From NCBI GenBank assembly GCA_963830565.1, contig CAWHMO010000004.1:62001-126000 (forward strand): 64,000 bases of DNA. Reading direction: 5' to 3'. Source of the stretch: DATFDN01 sp963830565. GTDB lineage: Bacteria > Pseudomonadota > Alphaproteobacteria > Acetobacterales > Acetobacteraceae. The notes beneath the pieces were generated by a model. The model was not told the DNA's origin. It searched no databases and was given only the letters and a program-made list of their open reading frames with translations. This document shows positions 28,590 to 37,633 of the stretch, in pieces. Numbering within the stretch: position 1 is the first letter of the stretch; each line of letters begins with the position of its first letter. Both the position numbers and the translations under genes were made by a program.

Positions 28590-29383
28590 GCGACGCGGCT
28601 CCGGTGCTCGGTTCGGTGCAGGGCCCGGTCGGCGTGATCGAACTGGCGCGGCCCGAAGTCTTCAACTGCCTGTCGGTCCGCTGCTTCGACCTGATCCTGG
28701 CCGCCTTGCACGGCTTCGAGGCGGATCGGGCAATCCGCGCCGTCCTGATCCGGGGCCAAGGCAAGAACTTCTGCACCGGCGCCGAGCTGGGCGAGGTGCA
28801 ACGCTTGCGCGCATCGCCCGCCGCGTTGTCGCATTTCATCGAGCACGGCCATGCGGTGCTTTGCGCGCTGGAGGCGAGCCGGCTGCCGATCGTCGCCGCC
28901 GTGCAGGGCTTGTGCCTCGCCGGCGGGATGGAGCTGATGCTCGCCTGCGACATCGTGTTCGCCGCGCGTGGCGCGCGCTTCGGCGACCAGCACGGGCAAT
29001 TCGGGCTGGTGCCCGGCTGGGGCGGCTCGCAGCGCCTGCCGCGCATCGTCGGGTTGCGCCGCGCGCTCGACCTCTTCCTCGGCGTCCGCTGGATCGAGGC
29101 GGAGCGGGCCGAGGGATGGGGACTGGTCAGCTATCTCGCCGACGATGACCGGCTGTACGACGAGGCGATGGCGTTCTGCCGCACTCTCGCCGAGCGCAGC
29201 GCCGCGGGGCTGGCGCTGATGAAGCGTCTAGCCCGCACCGGGTTGGACTCCACGCTGGCAGAGGGGTTGCGGCTGGAGCGAAGCCACGTCGTTCCGGCGC
29301 TCGGCACGGTGGACGTGACGGAAGGGCTCGCGGCCTTCCAGGCGCGGCGCCGCCCGGCCTTTCCGTCCGCTCAGGAGGAATGA
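28586..29383 (+). CDS. Enoyl-CoA hydratase
   Basis: 265 residues with the canonical crotonase segments: GKNFCTGAELGEVQ, VQGLCLAGGMELMLACDIVF and the catalytic Glu region GDQHGQFGLVPGWGGSQRLP, which retains a less usual Gln at one position. Starts with GTG overlapping the previous stop. It would hydrate the enoyl-CoA to 3-hydroxyacyl-CoA. Its 3' end overlaps the convergent MaoC gene by 13 bases. Confidence 0.84.
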   Translation: MSDAAPVLGSVQGPVGVIELARPEVFNCLSVRCFDLILAALHGFEADRAIRAVLIRGQGKNFCTGAELGEVQRLRASPAALSHFIEHGHAVLCALEASRLPIVAAVQGLCLAGGMELMLACDIVFAARGARFGDQHGQFGLVPGWGGSQRLPRIVGLRRALDLFLGVRWIEAERAEGWGLVSYLADDDRLYDEAMAFCRTLAERSAAGLALMKRLARTGLDSTLAEGLRLERSHVVPALGTVDVTEGLAAFQARRRPAFPSAQEE

Positions 29384-29859
29384 TCGTTCCGCGCCTTGAC
29401 CATGCGCAGCGGCGTGTAGGTCAACGCCACCGTGCTATCTTGCTTCACCACGCGACTGCGCGTCCGCACCAGCCCACGGTTCGGGCGGCTGGCGCTACGG
29501 CGGCTCTCGATGACCTCGCACTCCACATGGATCGTGTCGCCGACGAAGGTCGGAGATTCGACGTTCAGCTCCATGTTGAGAAAGGCGAAGCCGGTGTGCT
29601 GCATGGTGGCATGAACCAGCAATCCCTCGGCGAAGGAGTAGACCATCGCGGCCGGCACGACACGCTGCTTGATGTCGCTCTCGTGCTTCAGGAACTCGAC
29701 GTTCGAGAACAGTACCTCGGCCATTCCGGTCACGCCGATGAAGTTCACCAGATCGGTCTCGGTCAGCGTCCGCCCGACGGTGCGGAATGTCCGCCCCGTC
29801 GGAAGGTCCTCGAAATAGAGGCCGAGACCCAGGATTTCGTAGCCGCCGCTCTCTGCCAT
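29371..29859 (-). CDS. MaoC-like hot-dog acyl-CoA dehydratase
   Basis: 162 residues, a single hot-dog fold: GLYFEDLPTGRTFRTVGRTL, TETDLVNFIGVTGMAEVLFS, QRVVPAAMVYSFAEGLLVHA and VGDTIHVECEVIESR. (R)-specific hydratases of this type use the Asp-His pair of the hydratase-2 motif, which is only partly visible here (no clear N-P-x-H), so activity is uncertain. The ATG at 29859 leaves a 54-base divergent gap to the BadH-like gene. Confidence 0.78.
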   Translation of the reverse strand: MAESGGYEILGLGLYFEDLPTGRTFRTVGRTLTETDLVNFIGVTGMAEVLFSNVEFLKHESDIKQRVVPAAMVYSFAEGLLVHATMQHTGFAFLNMELNVESPTFVGDTIHVECEVIESRRSASRPNRGLVRTRSRVVKQDSTVALTYTPLRMVKARNDHSS

Positions 29860-29913
29860 GCTCGCCTCACCGCCGATACACTGGCGACATCCTATCCGGG
29901 AAGGAGCAGGAAA

Positions 29914-30672
29914 ATGCGAGGCTTGAGCGGAAAGCGCGTGATCGTCACCGGCGGCGCGAGCGGCATCGGGCGGGCGACCTGTCTGCGGCTGGCCGAGGAG
30001 GGCTGCATTGTCGGCATCTTCGACCGAGACGAGGCTGGCGCCAGGCGCGCCGCCGCCGCGTGCGCCGGCGGCGAGGCGATCGCGCATGGCGTGGACATCA
30101 CCGACGACGCAGGCGTCGAGGCGGCAGTAGCGGCGTTTGAGGATGCGGCGGGGCCGATCGAGGGGCTGGCGAATGTCGCGGGCTGGGACAAGGGCGCGCG
30201 TTTCCTCGACACCGATCGCGCGCTGTGGGACCGCATCATCCAGATCAACCTGATCGGCCCGCTGACTATGCACAAGGCCGTGCTGCGCCGCATGGCCGAG
30301 CGCAAGGCGGGACGAATCGTGAACGTCGCCTCCGATGCCGGGCGGGTCGGATCGTCCGGCGAGGCGGTCTATTCCGCCTGCAAGGGCGGCATCATCGCGT
30401 TCACCAAGACGATGGCGCGCGAGATGGCGCGCCAGGGCGTCACGCTGAACTGTCTTTGCCCGGGCCCCACGGAAACGCCGCTGTTTCAGGACTTCACCGA
30501 TGACATGGAAGGCGGGCAGAAGCTGAAGGATGCCCTCGCCCGCGCCATCCCGCTGCGACGGCTCGGTCAGCCCGACGACTATCCCGGCCTAATCGCCTTC
30601 TTGCTGAGCGACGATGCGGCCTACATGACCGGGCAGACCATCAGCATCTCCGGCGGGCTGACGATGGCCTGA
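29914..30672 (+). CDS. badH: 2-hydroxycyclohexanecarboxyl-CoA dehydrogenase-like SDR
   Basis: 252 residues; strong site AAGGAGCAGGAAA before the ATG. VIVTGGASGIGRATCLRLAE, NVAGWDKGARF, RIVNVASDAGRVGSSGEAVY with catalytic Ser, YSACKGG as Tyr-Lys, and CPGPTETPL closely recall BadH of Rhodopseudomonas palustris. It would oxidise the 2-hydroxy to the 2-keto cyclohexanecarboxyl-CoA. The next enzyme of that route, the ring-opening hydrolase BadI, is not recognisable in this window. Confidence 0.78.
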   Translation: MRGLSGKRVIVTGGASGIGRATCLRLAEEGCIVGIFDRDEAGARRAAAACAGGEAIAHGVDITDDAGVEAAVAAFEDAAGPIEGLANVAGWDKGARFLDTDRALWDRIIQINLIGPLTMHKAVLRRMAERKAGRIVNVASDAGRVGSSGEAVYSACKGGIIAFTKTMAREMARQGVTLNCLCPGPTETPLFQDFTDDMEGGQKLKDALARAIPLRRLGQPDDYPGLIAFLLSDDAAYMTGQTISISGGLTMA

Positions 30673-30854
30673 CCAGATGGTGGCCTGATCGGATCACCTT
30701 GTCTTTCAAGCGAAACGCGGACGATTGCGCGAGTTGCTGAATCGCCCGTATGGGCCGGAGGCCGCGTACCGGCTTGCGTTGTCGCGATGGCGTCACTTGC
30801 GATCCGGCGCGCTGGGTGGTTCAAGCCGACCTGATGGATCAGGGGGGATTTCAA

Positions 30855-31574
30855 GTGCGCCACGAGACGCTGACCTACCAGGCCGACGGCCTCACGATGA
30901 AAAGCCAGCTCTTCTTCGAGCCTGCATCCGAGCCGCGCGCTGGCGTGCTGGTCTTTCCGGAGGCGTTCGGTCTCGGGGAGCACGCGATCTCGCGCGCCGA
31001 GCGGCTGGCGGCACTGGGCTATGTCGCGTTGGCCTGCGACCTGCACGGCGAGGGCCGCGTCGTCGACGACCTGCAGCAGGCAATCGGCTTGCTGGAGCCG
31101 CTGCTCTCCGACCCAGCGCGCACCCGTGCCCGCGCGGCGGGGGGCTTGCAGGCGCTCGTCGCCCGGCCCGAAGTGGACCGCGCGCGCATCGCCTCGATCG
31201 GGTTCTGCTTCGGCGGCACCATGTCGCTCGAGCTTGCCCGGTCGGGGGCGGATTTGAAGGCGGTGGTCGGCTTCCATAGCGGTCTTGCGACCAATGCGCC
31301 CAAGGCCGATGCAAAGGCCATCAAGGCGCGCATCCTGGTCTGCATCGGCGCCGACGACCCGATGATCCCGCCCGAGCAGCGGGCGACCTTCGAGACCGAG
31401 ATGCGCGAGACTGGGGCCGATTGGCAGATTCATCTCTACGGCAACACGGTACACAGCTTCACGAATCAGGAGGCGGCGAAGCGCAATATGCCGGATGCGA
31501 TCCGATACAGCCCCGAGGCTGATGCGCGATCCTGGGCATCCCTGCGGGAGCTGTTCTCGGAGACGCTGGGTTAG
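30855..31574 (+). CDS. Dienelactone hydrolase family protein
   Basis: 239 residues with an alpha/beta hydrolase fold. Catalytic Cys in IGFCFGGTMSLELA, Asp in GADDPMIPPEQ and His in GNTVHSFTN form the Cys-Asp-His triad of dienelactone hydrolases. GTG 30855 is preferred because AGGGGGGA lies 6 bases upstream; the frame is open to ATG 30834 and beyond. It may hydrolyse a lactone or ester intermediate of the neighbouring catabolic cluster. Confidence 0.85.
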   Translation: MRHETLTYQADGLTMKSQLFFEPASEPRAGVLVFPEAFGLGEHAISRAERLAALGYVALACDLHGEGRVVDDLQQAIGLLEPLLSDPARTRARAAGGLQALVARPEVDRARIASIGFCFGGTMSLELARSGADLKAVVGFHSGLATNAPKADAKAIKARILVCIGADDPMIPPEQRATFETEMRETGADWQIHLYGNTVHSFTNQEAAKRNMPDAIRYSPEADARSWASLRELFSETLG

Positions 31575-31658
31575 GCAGCCGGGCTCCGACGAACAGCAAG
31601 CTGGCCCGCTCCCGGATGATTGTATAGGGTTGCAGGTTGAATGCTGCAACGAGGCCGC

Positions 31659-32396
31659 ATGTCGCTGACCAGCCATGGTCCTCTAGTGATCGAGCACCTG
31701 CACGGAGCCGAGCCGTGTGCTTCATGCGAAGCGCGACTGTATAGCGTGTGTAATGCGATCGATGATGCCGATCTGCAGCGATTATCGGCGGTCGCCGTGG
31801 TTTCAGAGGCACAACCGGGCCAAATGTTCATCAGCGAGGGCGACCGCGCGGAAAATTTCTTCAATATAACCGCTGGGACAGCACGGCTTTTCAAGCTGAT
31901 GTCGGACGGGCGCCGCCAGATCACCGGCTTTGCCGGACGCGGGCACTTTCTCGGTCTTGCTGTCTCCGACAGCTACGCATTTAGTGCAGAGGCGATAGAG
32001 CCGCTGCGATATTGCCGATTTTCCAGGCGACATATGCGTGAGCTGCTCGACGACTTTCCGGCGTTCGAGAAGCGCTTGTTGGCAGTCGCTTCCAATGAGC
32101 TGGTCGCCGCTCAGGAGCAGATGCTGTTGCTGGGCCGCAAGACGGCCCGGGAGCGCGTCGCGAGCTTTCTATTGACGCGGAGCGATGAAGCCGCGCCTCG
32201 CGCGGGCTTGTCGCAACATCTGCGCCTGCCGATGACGCGCAGTGACATCGCCGACTATCTCGGCCTCACCATCGAGACGGTCAGCCGAACGCTGACGCGC
32301 CTGAAGGGAGAGCATTTGATCGGCATCCCGAACGTCTCCGAGATCCTGATCCAGAACCGCCGGGGCCTGGAAATGGCAGCCGGCATTTCTCTCTGA
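31659..32396 (+). CDS. fnrL: FNR-type oxygen-sensing Crp/Fnr regulator
   Basis: About 245 residues. The N-terminus carries CASCEARLYSVC (Cys-x2-Cys-x7-Cys) and a further Cys in LRYCRFSR, the ligand set of the oxygen-labile [4Fe-4S] cluster of FNR/FnrL. A cyclic-nucleotide-like barrel follows, then the helix-turn-helix MTRSDIADYLGLTIETVSRT with the E..SR pattern that reads TTGAT half sites. ATG 31659 has GAGG close upstream; ATG 31641 is possible, but an inverted repeat (GTTGCAG/CTGCAAC, 31629-31650) overlaps it. It probably acts on the box at 32449. Confidence 0.88.
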   Translation: MSLTSHGPLVIEHLHGAEPCASCEARLYSVCNAIDDADLQRLSAVAVVSEAQPGQMFISEGDRAENFFNITAGTARLFKLMSDGRRQITGFAGRGHFLGLAVSDSYAFSAEAIEPLRYCRFSRRHMRELLDDFPAFEKRLLAVASNELVAAQEQMLLLGRKTARERVASFLLTRSDEAAPRAGLSQHLRLPMTRSDIADYLGLTIETVSRTLTRLKGEHLIGIPNVSEILIQNRRGLEMAAGISL

Positions 32397-32448
32397 CCCG
32401 AAACCTCCCAGTCGCAAGCCGACCACCTCGCCACTTGCGGTCAGACTG

Positions 32449-32462
32449 TTGATCTGGATCAA
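32449..32462. promoter_or_regulatory. Exact FNR box upstream of the CBS gene
   Basis: TTGATctggATCAA is a perfect match to the FNR/Anr consensus, 50 bases before the CBS ATG and 52 bases after the fnr stop. It predicts anaerobic activation of the CBS gene and possibly of the cytochrome genes behind it. Confidence 0.85.
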
Positions 32463-32512
32463 GGACGAGGCCTGCTGCCGGTTCTAGCGTCCCCGGCAGC
32501 AGGAGGTGGGGC

Positions 32513-33208
32513 ATGAAAGTTGGCGATACCATGACGCACGCCGTCGCTGCGGCTCCACCGAACGCGTCGATCATGGATGCGATGCGGTCGATGTTCGATC
32601 AACGGATCAGCGGTCTGCCCGTGGTCAATGACTCCGACCGGTTTGCTGGCATTCTGACGGAAGGCGACCTGCTTCGCAGGGCCGAAACGGGCACCGGCAG
32701 ATCCTGGCCGTGGTGGCTCCAGTTTTTGCATGGGCCGGCACGGCAGGCTCCAGACCATGCCGGCACGCACGGCCGCAAGGCCATGATAGGGAAGGAGGTG
32801 CCGACCACAACCGAGGCGCCGCCGCTCGACGAAGCGATCGAGTTAGTGGAGAGCGGCCACGTCAAGCGAATCCTGGTTGTCAAGGACGGCCAGCTGATTG
32901 GGGTACCAGGCCGGGCGGACCTGCTGCGGGCTCTTGTTCAGGAGCGGTGTGAGATTTTGCCTGCTGCGCTGCCTGGTCCCGCTTCCTGGGAACAGGTGGT
33001 GGCCGAATTGCGTCAGCAGGCCCGGGGTGAGCACCGCCACGTTACGGTCGCGGTCACGAACGGCGTCATGTACCTGGAAACATCATCCGCGCCGGACGCG
33101 GCCGATACGCGCCTCGGGCCGCTGGCGGAGAGTGCCGCAAGGATGACAGAGGGCCGCAACCACCTTGACTACTTTGACCCGAGCATTGGTCTGACGTATG
33201 GATTCTGA
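32513..33208 (+). CDS. CBS-pair protein, predicted FNR-regulated
   Basis: 231 residues: two CBS motifs (residues about 1-60, MKVGDTMTHAVAAAPPNASI; and about 90-145, LVVKDGQLIGVPGRADLLRA) followed by a BON-like C-terminal segment (about 160-210, WEQVVAELRQQARGEHRHVT). CBS pairs bind adenyl nucleotides. Small CBS/BON proteins are common in FNR regulons of alphaproteobacteria, but the role is not established. It stands directly behind an exact FNR box. Confidence 0.82.
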   Translation: MKVGDTMTHAVAAAPPNASIMDAMRSMFDQRISGLPVVNDSDRFAGILTEGDLLRRAETGTGRSWPWWLQFLHGPARQAPDHAGTHGRKAMIGKEVPTTTEAPPLDEAIELVESGHVKRILVVKDGQLIGVPGRADLLRALVQERCEILPAALPGPASWEQVVAELRQQARGEHRHVTVAVTNGVMYLETSSAPDAADTRLGPLAESAARMTEGRNHLDYFDPSIGLTYGF

Positions 33209-33249
33209 CCGGGTGCGTGAACGGTGTCCATCCCCGGCGGGAGGCTGAT

Positions 33250-33960
33250 GTGGGAGTTCGGCTGCACACGGCATTGCTTTGCCTCGCCGGATTCCTCTCC
33301 CCACTGCACGCTGCCTGCGCCCAGCCAGCCGAACAGCCCCCCGATACGATGGCAGCGCGTGTGCTCGCGTGCGCCCCGTGCCATGGCCCGCAAGGCCAAG
33401 GCACGAACAATGACTACTTCCCTCGGCTTGCCGGCAAGCCGGCGGGCTATCTGAATAACCAGCTCCTCGCATTCCACGACGGACGGCGCCGCTATCCGCC
33501 CATGAACTACTTGCTGGAGTTCCTGCCGGATTCGTATCTGCAGAAGATGGCGGAGTACTTCGCCGCCCAGCGGCCTCCTGCCTCGCCGCCCTCGGTTCCC
33601 GTCGTCAGCAAGGCTGTGCTGGCTCGAGGGGAGTCGCTGGTGATGCATGGAGATCCCGCTCGGGGCATTCCGGCCTGCGCCAGTTGTCACGGGCGCGCGC
33701 TCACCGGCATGGAGCCGGCGATACCTGGTCTGGTCGGCCTGCGCGCGGTCTATATCAGCGCGCAGCTTGGCGCCTGGCGCTATGGCACGCGGACCGCGGC
33801 AGCGCCGGACTGCATGCAGATCGTGGCCGGGCACCTGACCGAGGAAGACGTGAGCGCGGTCGCCGCGTTTCTCGCCTCGCGCCCCGTTCCCGCCGATCCG
33901 TCACCGGCACCGCAAGGGGCATTGGCGATGCCGTTTGCCTGCGGCAGTGAGCCGCAGTGA
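33250..33960 (+). CDS. Dihaem cytochrome c (c4-like), exported
   Basis: 236 residues from GTG 33250, with GGGAGG placed 5 bases upstream. Signal peptide (GVRLHTALLCLAGFLS, cleavage near AACAQ) then two cytochrome c domains: CAPCHGPQGQGTNNDYFPRL and CASCHGRALTGMEPAIPGL. Periplasmic electron carrier. Its stop overlaps the start of the next cytochrome, so both are co-translated, probably to feed the ba3 oxidase downstream. Confidence 0.86.
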   Translation: MGVRLHTALLCLAGFLSPLHAACAQPAEQPPDTMAARVLACAPCHGPQGQGTNNDYFPRLAGKPAGYLNNQLLAFHDGRRRYPPMNYLLEFLPDSYLQKMAEYFAAQRPPASPPSVPVVSKAVLARGESLVMHGDPARGIPACASCHGRALTGMEPAIPGLVGLRAVYISAQLGAWRYGTRTAAAPDCMQIVAGHLTEEDVSAVAAFLASRPVPADPSPAPQGALAMPFACGSEPQ

Positions 33961-35249
33961 AGGAGCGAAGCGTGGCACGGCGTCGAAGCGCGATCGGCCG
34001 GGTTCGCTCATGGGCATGCTCGGCCCTGCTACTCGCGGCCATCCAAGGTCATGCGTTCGCGCAACAGAAGCAGCCGGCGGGGCCTCCGGCCCTCGTCCAG
34101 CAAGGTGAGTATCTTGCGCGCGCCGGCGACTGCATCGCCTGCCATACCATGTCGGGTGGAAAGTTGTTCGCCGGCGGCCGTCCGATGCCGACCCCCTTCG
34201 GGACGCTGTACTCGTCGAACATCACGCCCGACCCTGATACCGGCATCGGCAAGTGGACCGCGGACCAGTTCTATTCGATGCTGCACACGGGGCGGATGCC
34301 GGATGGCGGCCTGCTGTATCCCGCCATGCCGTTCCAGGCCTACACCAAGGTGACGCGCCCGGATTCGGATGCGATCTTCGCCTATCTTCAGTCGGTGCCG
34401 CCGGTGCGAGCCCCCAACAGGCCGCACGATCTCCGCTTCCCGTTCAACAATCGCTCGCTGATCCTCGGCTGGCGGACCCTGTTCTTCGACGAGGGCGAGT
34501 ACAAGCCGGACCCGACGAAGTCCGAGGAGTGGAACCGCGGCGCATACCTTGTCCAGGGACTCGGCCATTGCGGGATGTGCCACACCCGCATCAATGCGCT
34601 CGGCGGAAGTTCGGAGTTGCAGGCCTTCGAGGGCGGCCTCATTCCGATGCAGAACTGGTACGCGCCGTCGCTGACTTCGAACAAGGAAGCCGGCCTCGGC
34701 GAGTGGAGCATCGAGGACATCACCGATCTGCTGCGTATTGGCGCGTCGAAGCGCGGGGCGGTGTATGGCCCGATGGCGGAGGTCGTCTATGACAGCCTTC
34801 AATATCTGTCCGACCCGGACATCCGCGCGATGTCGGTCTATCTGAAGAGCCTGCCTCCGCGCGGCGCTCCGGGGACGCCGGTTTCGAACATTCCCGGGGA
34901 GGAGAGCAGCCTTCTGATGCGCCTTGGCAAGACCGTGTACGACGGGCAATGTGCCAGCTGCCATGGCCCGCAAGGCCGGGGAATGCCGCCGCAATACCCG
35001 CCGCTGGCCGGCAACCAGTCGATCCAGATGTCCTCGGCGGTGAATCCGATTCGCATGGTGCTGAATGGAGGATATCCTCCGGGAACAGCCGGCAACCCGA
35101 CACCATACGGAATGCCGCCCTTTGCCCAATCCCTCTCCGACGACGAGGTGGCGGCCGTCGTCAGCTATATCCGGGCCTCCTGGGGCAATCGCGGGGAGCC
35201 CGTTACTGCGCGCCAGGCGAACCAGCTACGTTCGGCGCCGCTGGACTGA
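33957..35249 (+). CDS. Trihaem cytochrome c (alcohol-dehydrogenase subunit-like)
   Basis: 430 residues with a signal anchor (WACSALLLAAIQGHAFA) and three CxxCH motifs: CIACHTMSGGKLFAGG, CGMCHTRINALGG and CASCHGPQGRGMPPQYPPL. The architecture matches the membrane-associated cytochrome subunit of periplasmic dehydrogenases, but no dehydrogenase gene is next to it. Between a c4-like cytochrome and an oxidase it more likely carries electrons to the oxidase. The haem of domain three is followed by a typical Met ligand region (GMPPFAQSLSDDEV). Confidence 0.85.
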   Translation: MKERSVARRRSAIGRVRSWACSALLLAAIQGHAFAQQKQPAGPPALVQQGEYLARAGDCIACHTMSGGKLFAGGRPMPTPFGTLYSSNITPDPDTGIGKWTADQFYSMLHTGRMPDGGLLYPAMPFQAYTKVTRPDSDAIFAYLQSVPPVRAPNRPHDLRFPFNNRSLILGWRTLFFDEGEYKPDPTKSEEWNRGAYLVQGLGHCGMCHTRINALGGSSELQAFEGGLIPMQNWYAPSLTSNKEAGLGEWSIEDITDLLRIGASKRGAVYGPMAEVVYDSLQYLSDPDIRAMSVYLKSLPPRGAPGTPVSNIPGEESSLLMRLGKTVYDGQCASCHGPQGRGMPPQYPPLAGNQSIQMSSAVNPIRMVLNGGYPPGTAGNPTPYGMPPFAQSLSDDEVAAVVSYIRASWGNRGEPVTARQANQLRSAPLD

Positions 35250-35256
35250 GGGCATC

Positions 35257-35437
35257 ATGATCAACTCGGAGCCGGGCGATCCGCAGCTTGCAGCCCCGCA
35301 GGACGAAGCGGCCCACGTCCCCGTCATTACCGGCACGCGCGGCGCGATCGATGCTCGCGGGCATCGCCGCCTTCATCGTGAGCGGGATCTGGTTCGCCTT
35401 CTACATGCTTGTGTTCCTCCCGCGCGGGGCGCCATGA
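35257..35437 (+). CDS. Small one-helix oxidase subunit, one frameshift
   Basis: About 59 residues once one extra base near 35340-35350 is removed. The hydrophilic start MINSEPGDPQLAAPQ is followed, in the next frame, by a single TM helix MLAGIAAFIVSGIWFAFYML and a stop at 35435-35437. Its position immediately before subunit II and its one-helix shape match the small subunit IIa of ba3-type oxidases. Neither frame alone makes a sensible protein. Confidence 0.6.
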
Positions 35438-35453
35438 GGAGAGGATCACGTCG

Positions 35454-36021
35454 ATGACAGCCGCTTCCGGCCACGACGGCGACGGCGCCGACACCGTAGC
35501 GCGCGCCGAGAGGCGCTGGGCCACGCTCTCCGTCGGGATCATCCTCTTGATGGTGCTGATGGCGGGATTCGCCGGCATCCACGAGGCTCTCATGCCGCAG
35601 GCGCGCGTCGAGACGGTGGATCCCCGGACGCTGCACCTCTCCGGCGAGTTCATCGAGAGCAACCTCGGCACCGCCGTCGAGCCGGACGGGGCGGTGACTG
35701 TCCGCGCGGTCGGACAGCAATACTCGTTCAGCCCGCCCTGCATCCTGGTGCCCGCCGGCACGCCGATCACCATCCGGGCGACCAGCGCCGATGTGGTGCA
35801 TGGTTTCATCATAGACCGGACCAACGTCAACACGATGCTGGTTCCGGGTTTCGTGTCCGTCATCACGACGAGCTTCGCCGGCCCGTCCGAGCATCACATG
35901 CCCTGTCACGAGTACCTGCGGCGTCGGACATGAGGGCATGTGGGGCAACATCAAGGTCATCGATCGGACGGCTTTCATGAAGCTGGCGGCGGACCGGAGG
36001 AGGCTGAGCTGTGTTGACTAG
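35454..36021 (+). CDS. cbaB: ba3-type cytochrome c oxidase subunit II, one frameshift
   Basis: One TM helix (LSVGIILLMVLMAGFAGI) and a periplasmic cupredoxin that binds CuA. The first ligand His lies in SADVVHGFIIDRT. Read literally the frame ends in PCHEYLRRRT, but removing one C near 35915 gives PCHEYCGVGHEGMWGNIKV, the complete CuA motif, and 188 residues ending 11 bases inside the next gene. So the break hits exactly the copper site. Ribosome site AGGAGAGGA. Confidence 0.83.
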
Positions 36022-37633
36022 CCGCCGGCTCATCTTGGCCCATTTCTGGCTCGCATTCGCCGGATTTGGCATCGCGCTGCTGCTGGGTGAATGGCAGATG
36101 TTCATCCGCAGCCCACTGCACGGCTGGATCGGCGATCCGGAATTGTACTATCGGTCGGTGACGGCGCACGGCACGGCCATGGCCTACGTGTTCCCGACAC
36201 TGGTCGCGATGGGGTTCGGCTATGCGATCACCGAGGCGGCCCTGGAGCGGCCGCTGATCGGGCGCAGTTGGGCGTGGGGCGGCTTTGCCCTGGTGGCGGG
36301 CGGAACCGTCATCGCGATCGTCCCGGTCGCCATGGGACGCGCATCGATCCTGTACACCTTCTATCCGCCGCTGATCGGCAATGCGGCCTACTACATCGGC
36401 GTCGTCCTCGTCGTCGTCGGCTCCTGGATTTGGGTCGCGCTGATGTCCGTGAACCTGCACCTCTGGAAGCGCAACAATCCCGGCAGGCCGGTGCCGCTGG
36501 CGATGTTCGCGAACGTGGCGGGCTCCTATCTGTGGGCATGGACGGCCGTCGGCGCGGCGATCGAGCTGCTGTTCCAGATCCTGCCGGTGGCACTCGGCCT
36601 GACGGCGACGATCGATGCCGGCCTCGCGCGCGTCTTCTTCTCCTGGACGCTGCACGCCATCGTCTATTTCTGGCTGATGCCGACCTACATCGCGTATTAC
36701 ACCATCATCCCACGGGCGATCGGCGGCCGGCTGTTCAGCGACTCGATGGCGCGGATCTCGTTCGTCCTGTTCCTGATCGTGGCCATGCCGATCGGGGTGC
36801 ATCACCTGTTCGCCGATCCAGAGGTCGGCGCGGGTTTCAAGTTCTTGCACTCGGTCTTTACCGCGCTGGTCGCGCTGCCAACGCTGCTGACCGTGTTCAC
36901 GATCTGCGCATCGGTCGAGATCGCCGGTCGGCTTCGCGGCGGCACGGGCGTGTTCGGCTGGATCGGCGCCTTGCCCTGGCGCAACCCGATGATGCTCGCG
37001 GTCGCCTTGTCGTTCGTGATGCTGGGATTTGGCGGCGCCGGCGGGCTGATCAACATGAGCTATCAGCTCGACAGCAGCATCCACAATACGCAGTGGGTCA
37101 CTGGGCATTTCCACCTGATCTACGCCGGCGCAATCGTCATCATGTATTTCGCCATCGCCTATGATCTGTGGCCCCACCTCACTGGCCGCGCGCTCGACAG
37201 CTTCCGCCTGATGCGGGTCCAGCTCTGGACCTGGTTCATCGGCATGATCGTGCTGACCTTTCCCTGGCACTACGTAGGCATCCTTGGGATGCCGCGCCGC
37301 ATGGCTTTTTACGACTACACGGACCCGGCGATCGCGCGCGAGGCCAGCTCCGTCCTGACCTCGGTGGCGGGCGGCGCGATCCTGGTGTTTTCAGGCATAT
37401 TGTTCCTGATCGTGCTGATCCGGGGGCAGATGGCGCCCCGGGTCGAGGCCGGTGCGTATCGGTTCAGTGTCGCGGTCCACCAGCCGCGCGCGGTGCCGAT
37501 CGCACTCAATGGGTTCGCGCTCTGGCTCGGGCTCATGATCGGCCTGACGCTCGTGAATTATGGCTTCCCGATCGCCCGGCTGATCGCCTTGCCAGAGGCG
37601 GCCGTGCCGGCTGTCTTCATCGGGCGCGGTTGA
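36011..37633 (+). CDS. cbaA: ba3-type (B-family) cytochrome c oxidase subunit I
   Basis: 540 residues, about 13 TM helices. Low-spin haem His in VTAHGTAMAYVFPT, CuB His-Tyr pair in WTLHAIVYFWLMPTYIAYY, two CuB His in MPIGVHHLFADP, and haem ligands in WVTGHFHLIYAGA. The HxxxY spacing and P-T-Y continuation identify the B family of proton-pumping haem-copper oxidases, which combine high oxygen affinity with some NO reductase activity in known members. It starts with GTG inside the end of subunit II and is followed at once by a dihaem cytochrome. Confidence 0.93.
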   Translation: MLTSRRLILAHFWLAFAGFGIALLLGEWQMFIRSPLHGWIGDPELYYRSVTAHGTAMAYVFPTLVAMGFGYAITEAALERPLIGRSWAWGGFALVAGGTVIAIVPVAMGRASILYTFYPPLIGNAAYYIGVVLVVVGSWIWVALMSVNLHLWKRNNPGRPVPLAMFANVAGSYLWAWTAVGAAIELLFQILPVALGLTATIDAGLARVFFSWTLHAIVYFWLMPTYIAYYTIIPRAIGGRLFSDSMARISFVLFLIVAMPIGVHHLFADPEVGAGFKFLHSVFTALVALPTLLTVFTICASVEIAGRLRGGTGVFGWIGALPWRNPMMLAVALSFVMLGFGGAGGLINMSYQLDSSIHNTQWVTGHFHLIYAGAIVIMYFAIAYDLWPHLTGRALDSFRLMRVQLWTWFIGMIVLTFPWHYVGILGMPRRMAFYDYTDPAIAREASSVLTSVAGGAILVFSGILFLIVLIRGQMAPRVEAGAYRFSVAVHQPRAVPIALNGFALWLGLMIGLTLVNYGFPIARLIALPEAAVPAVFIGRG

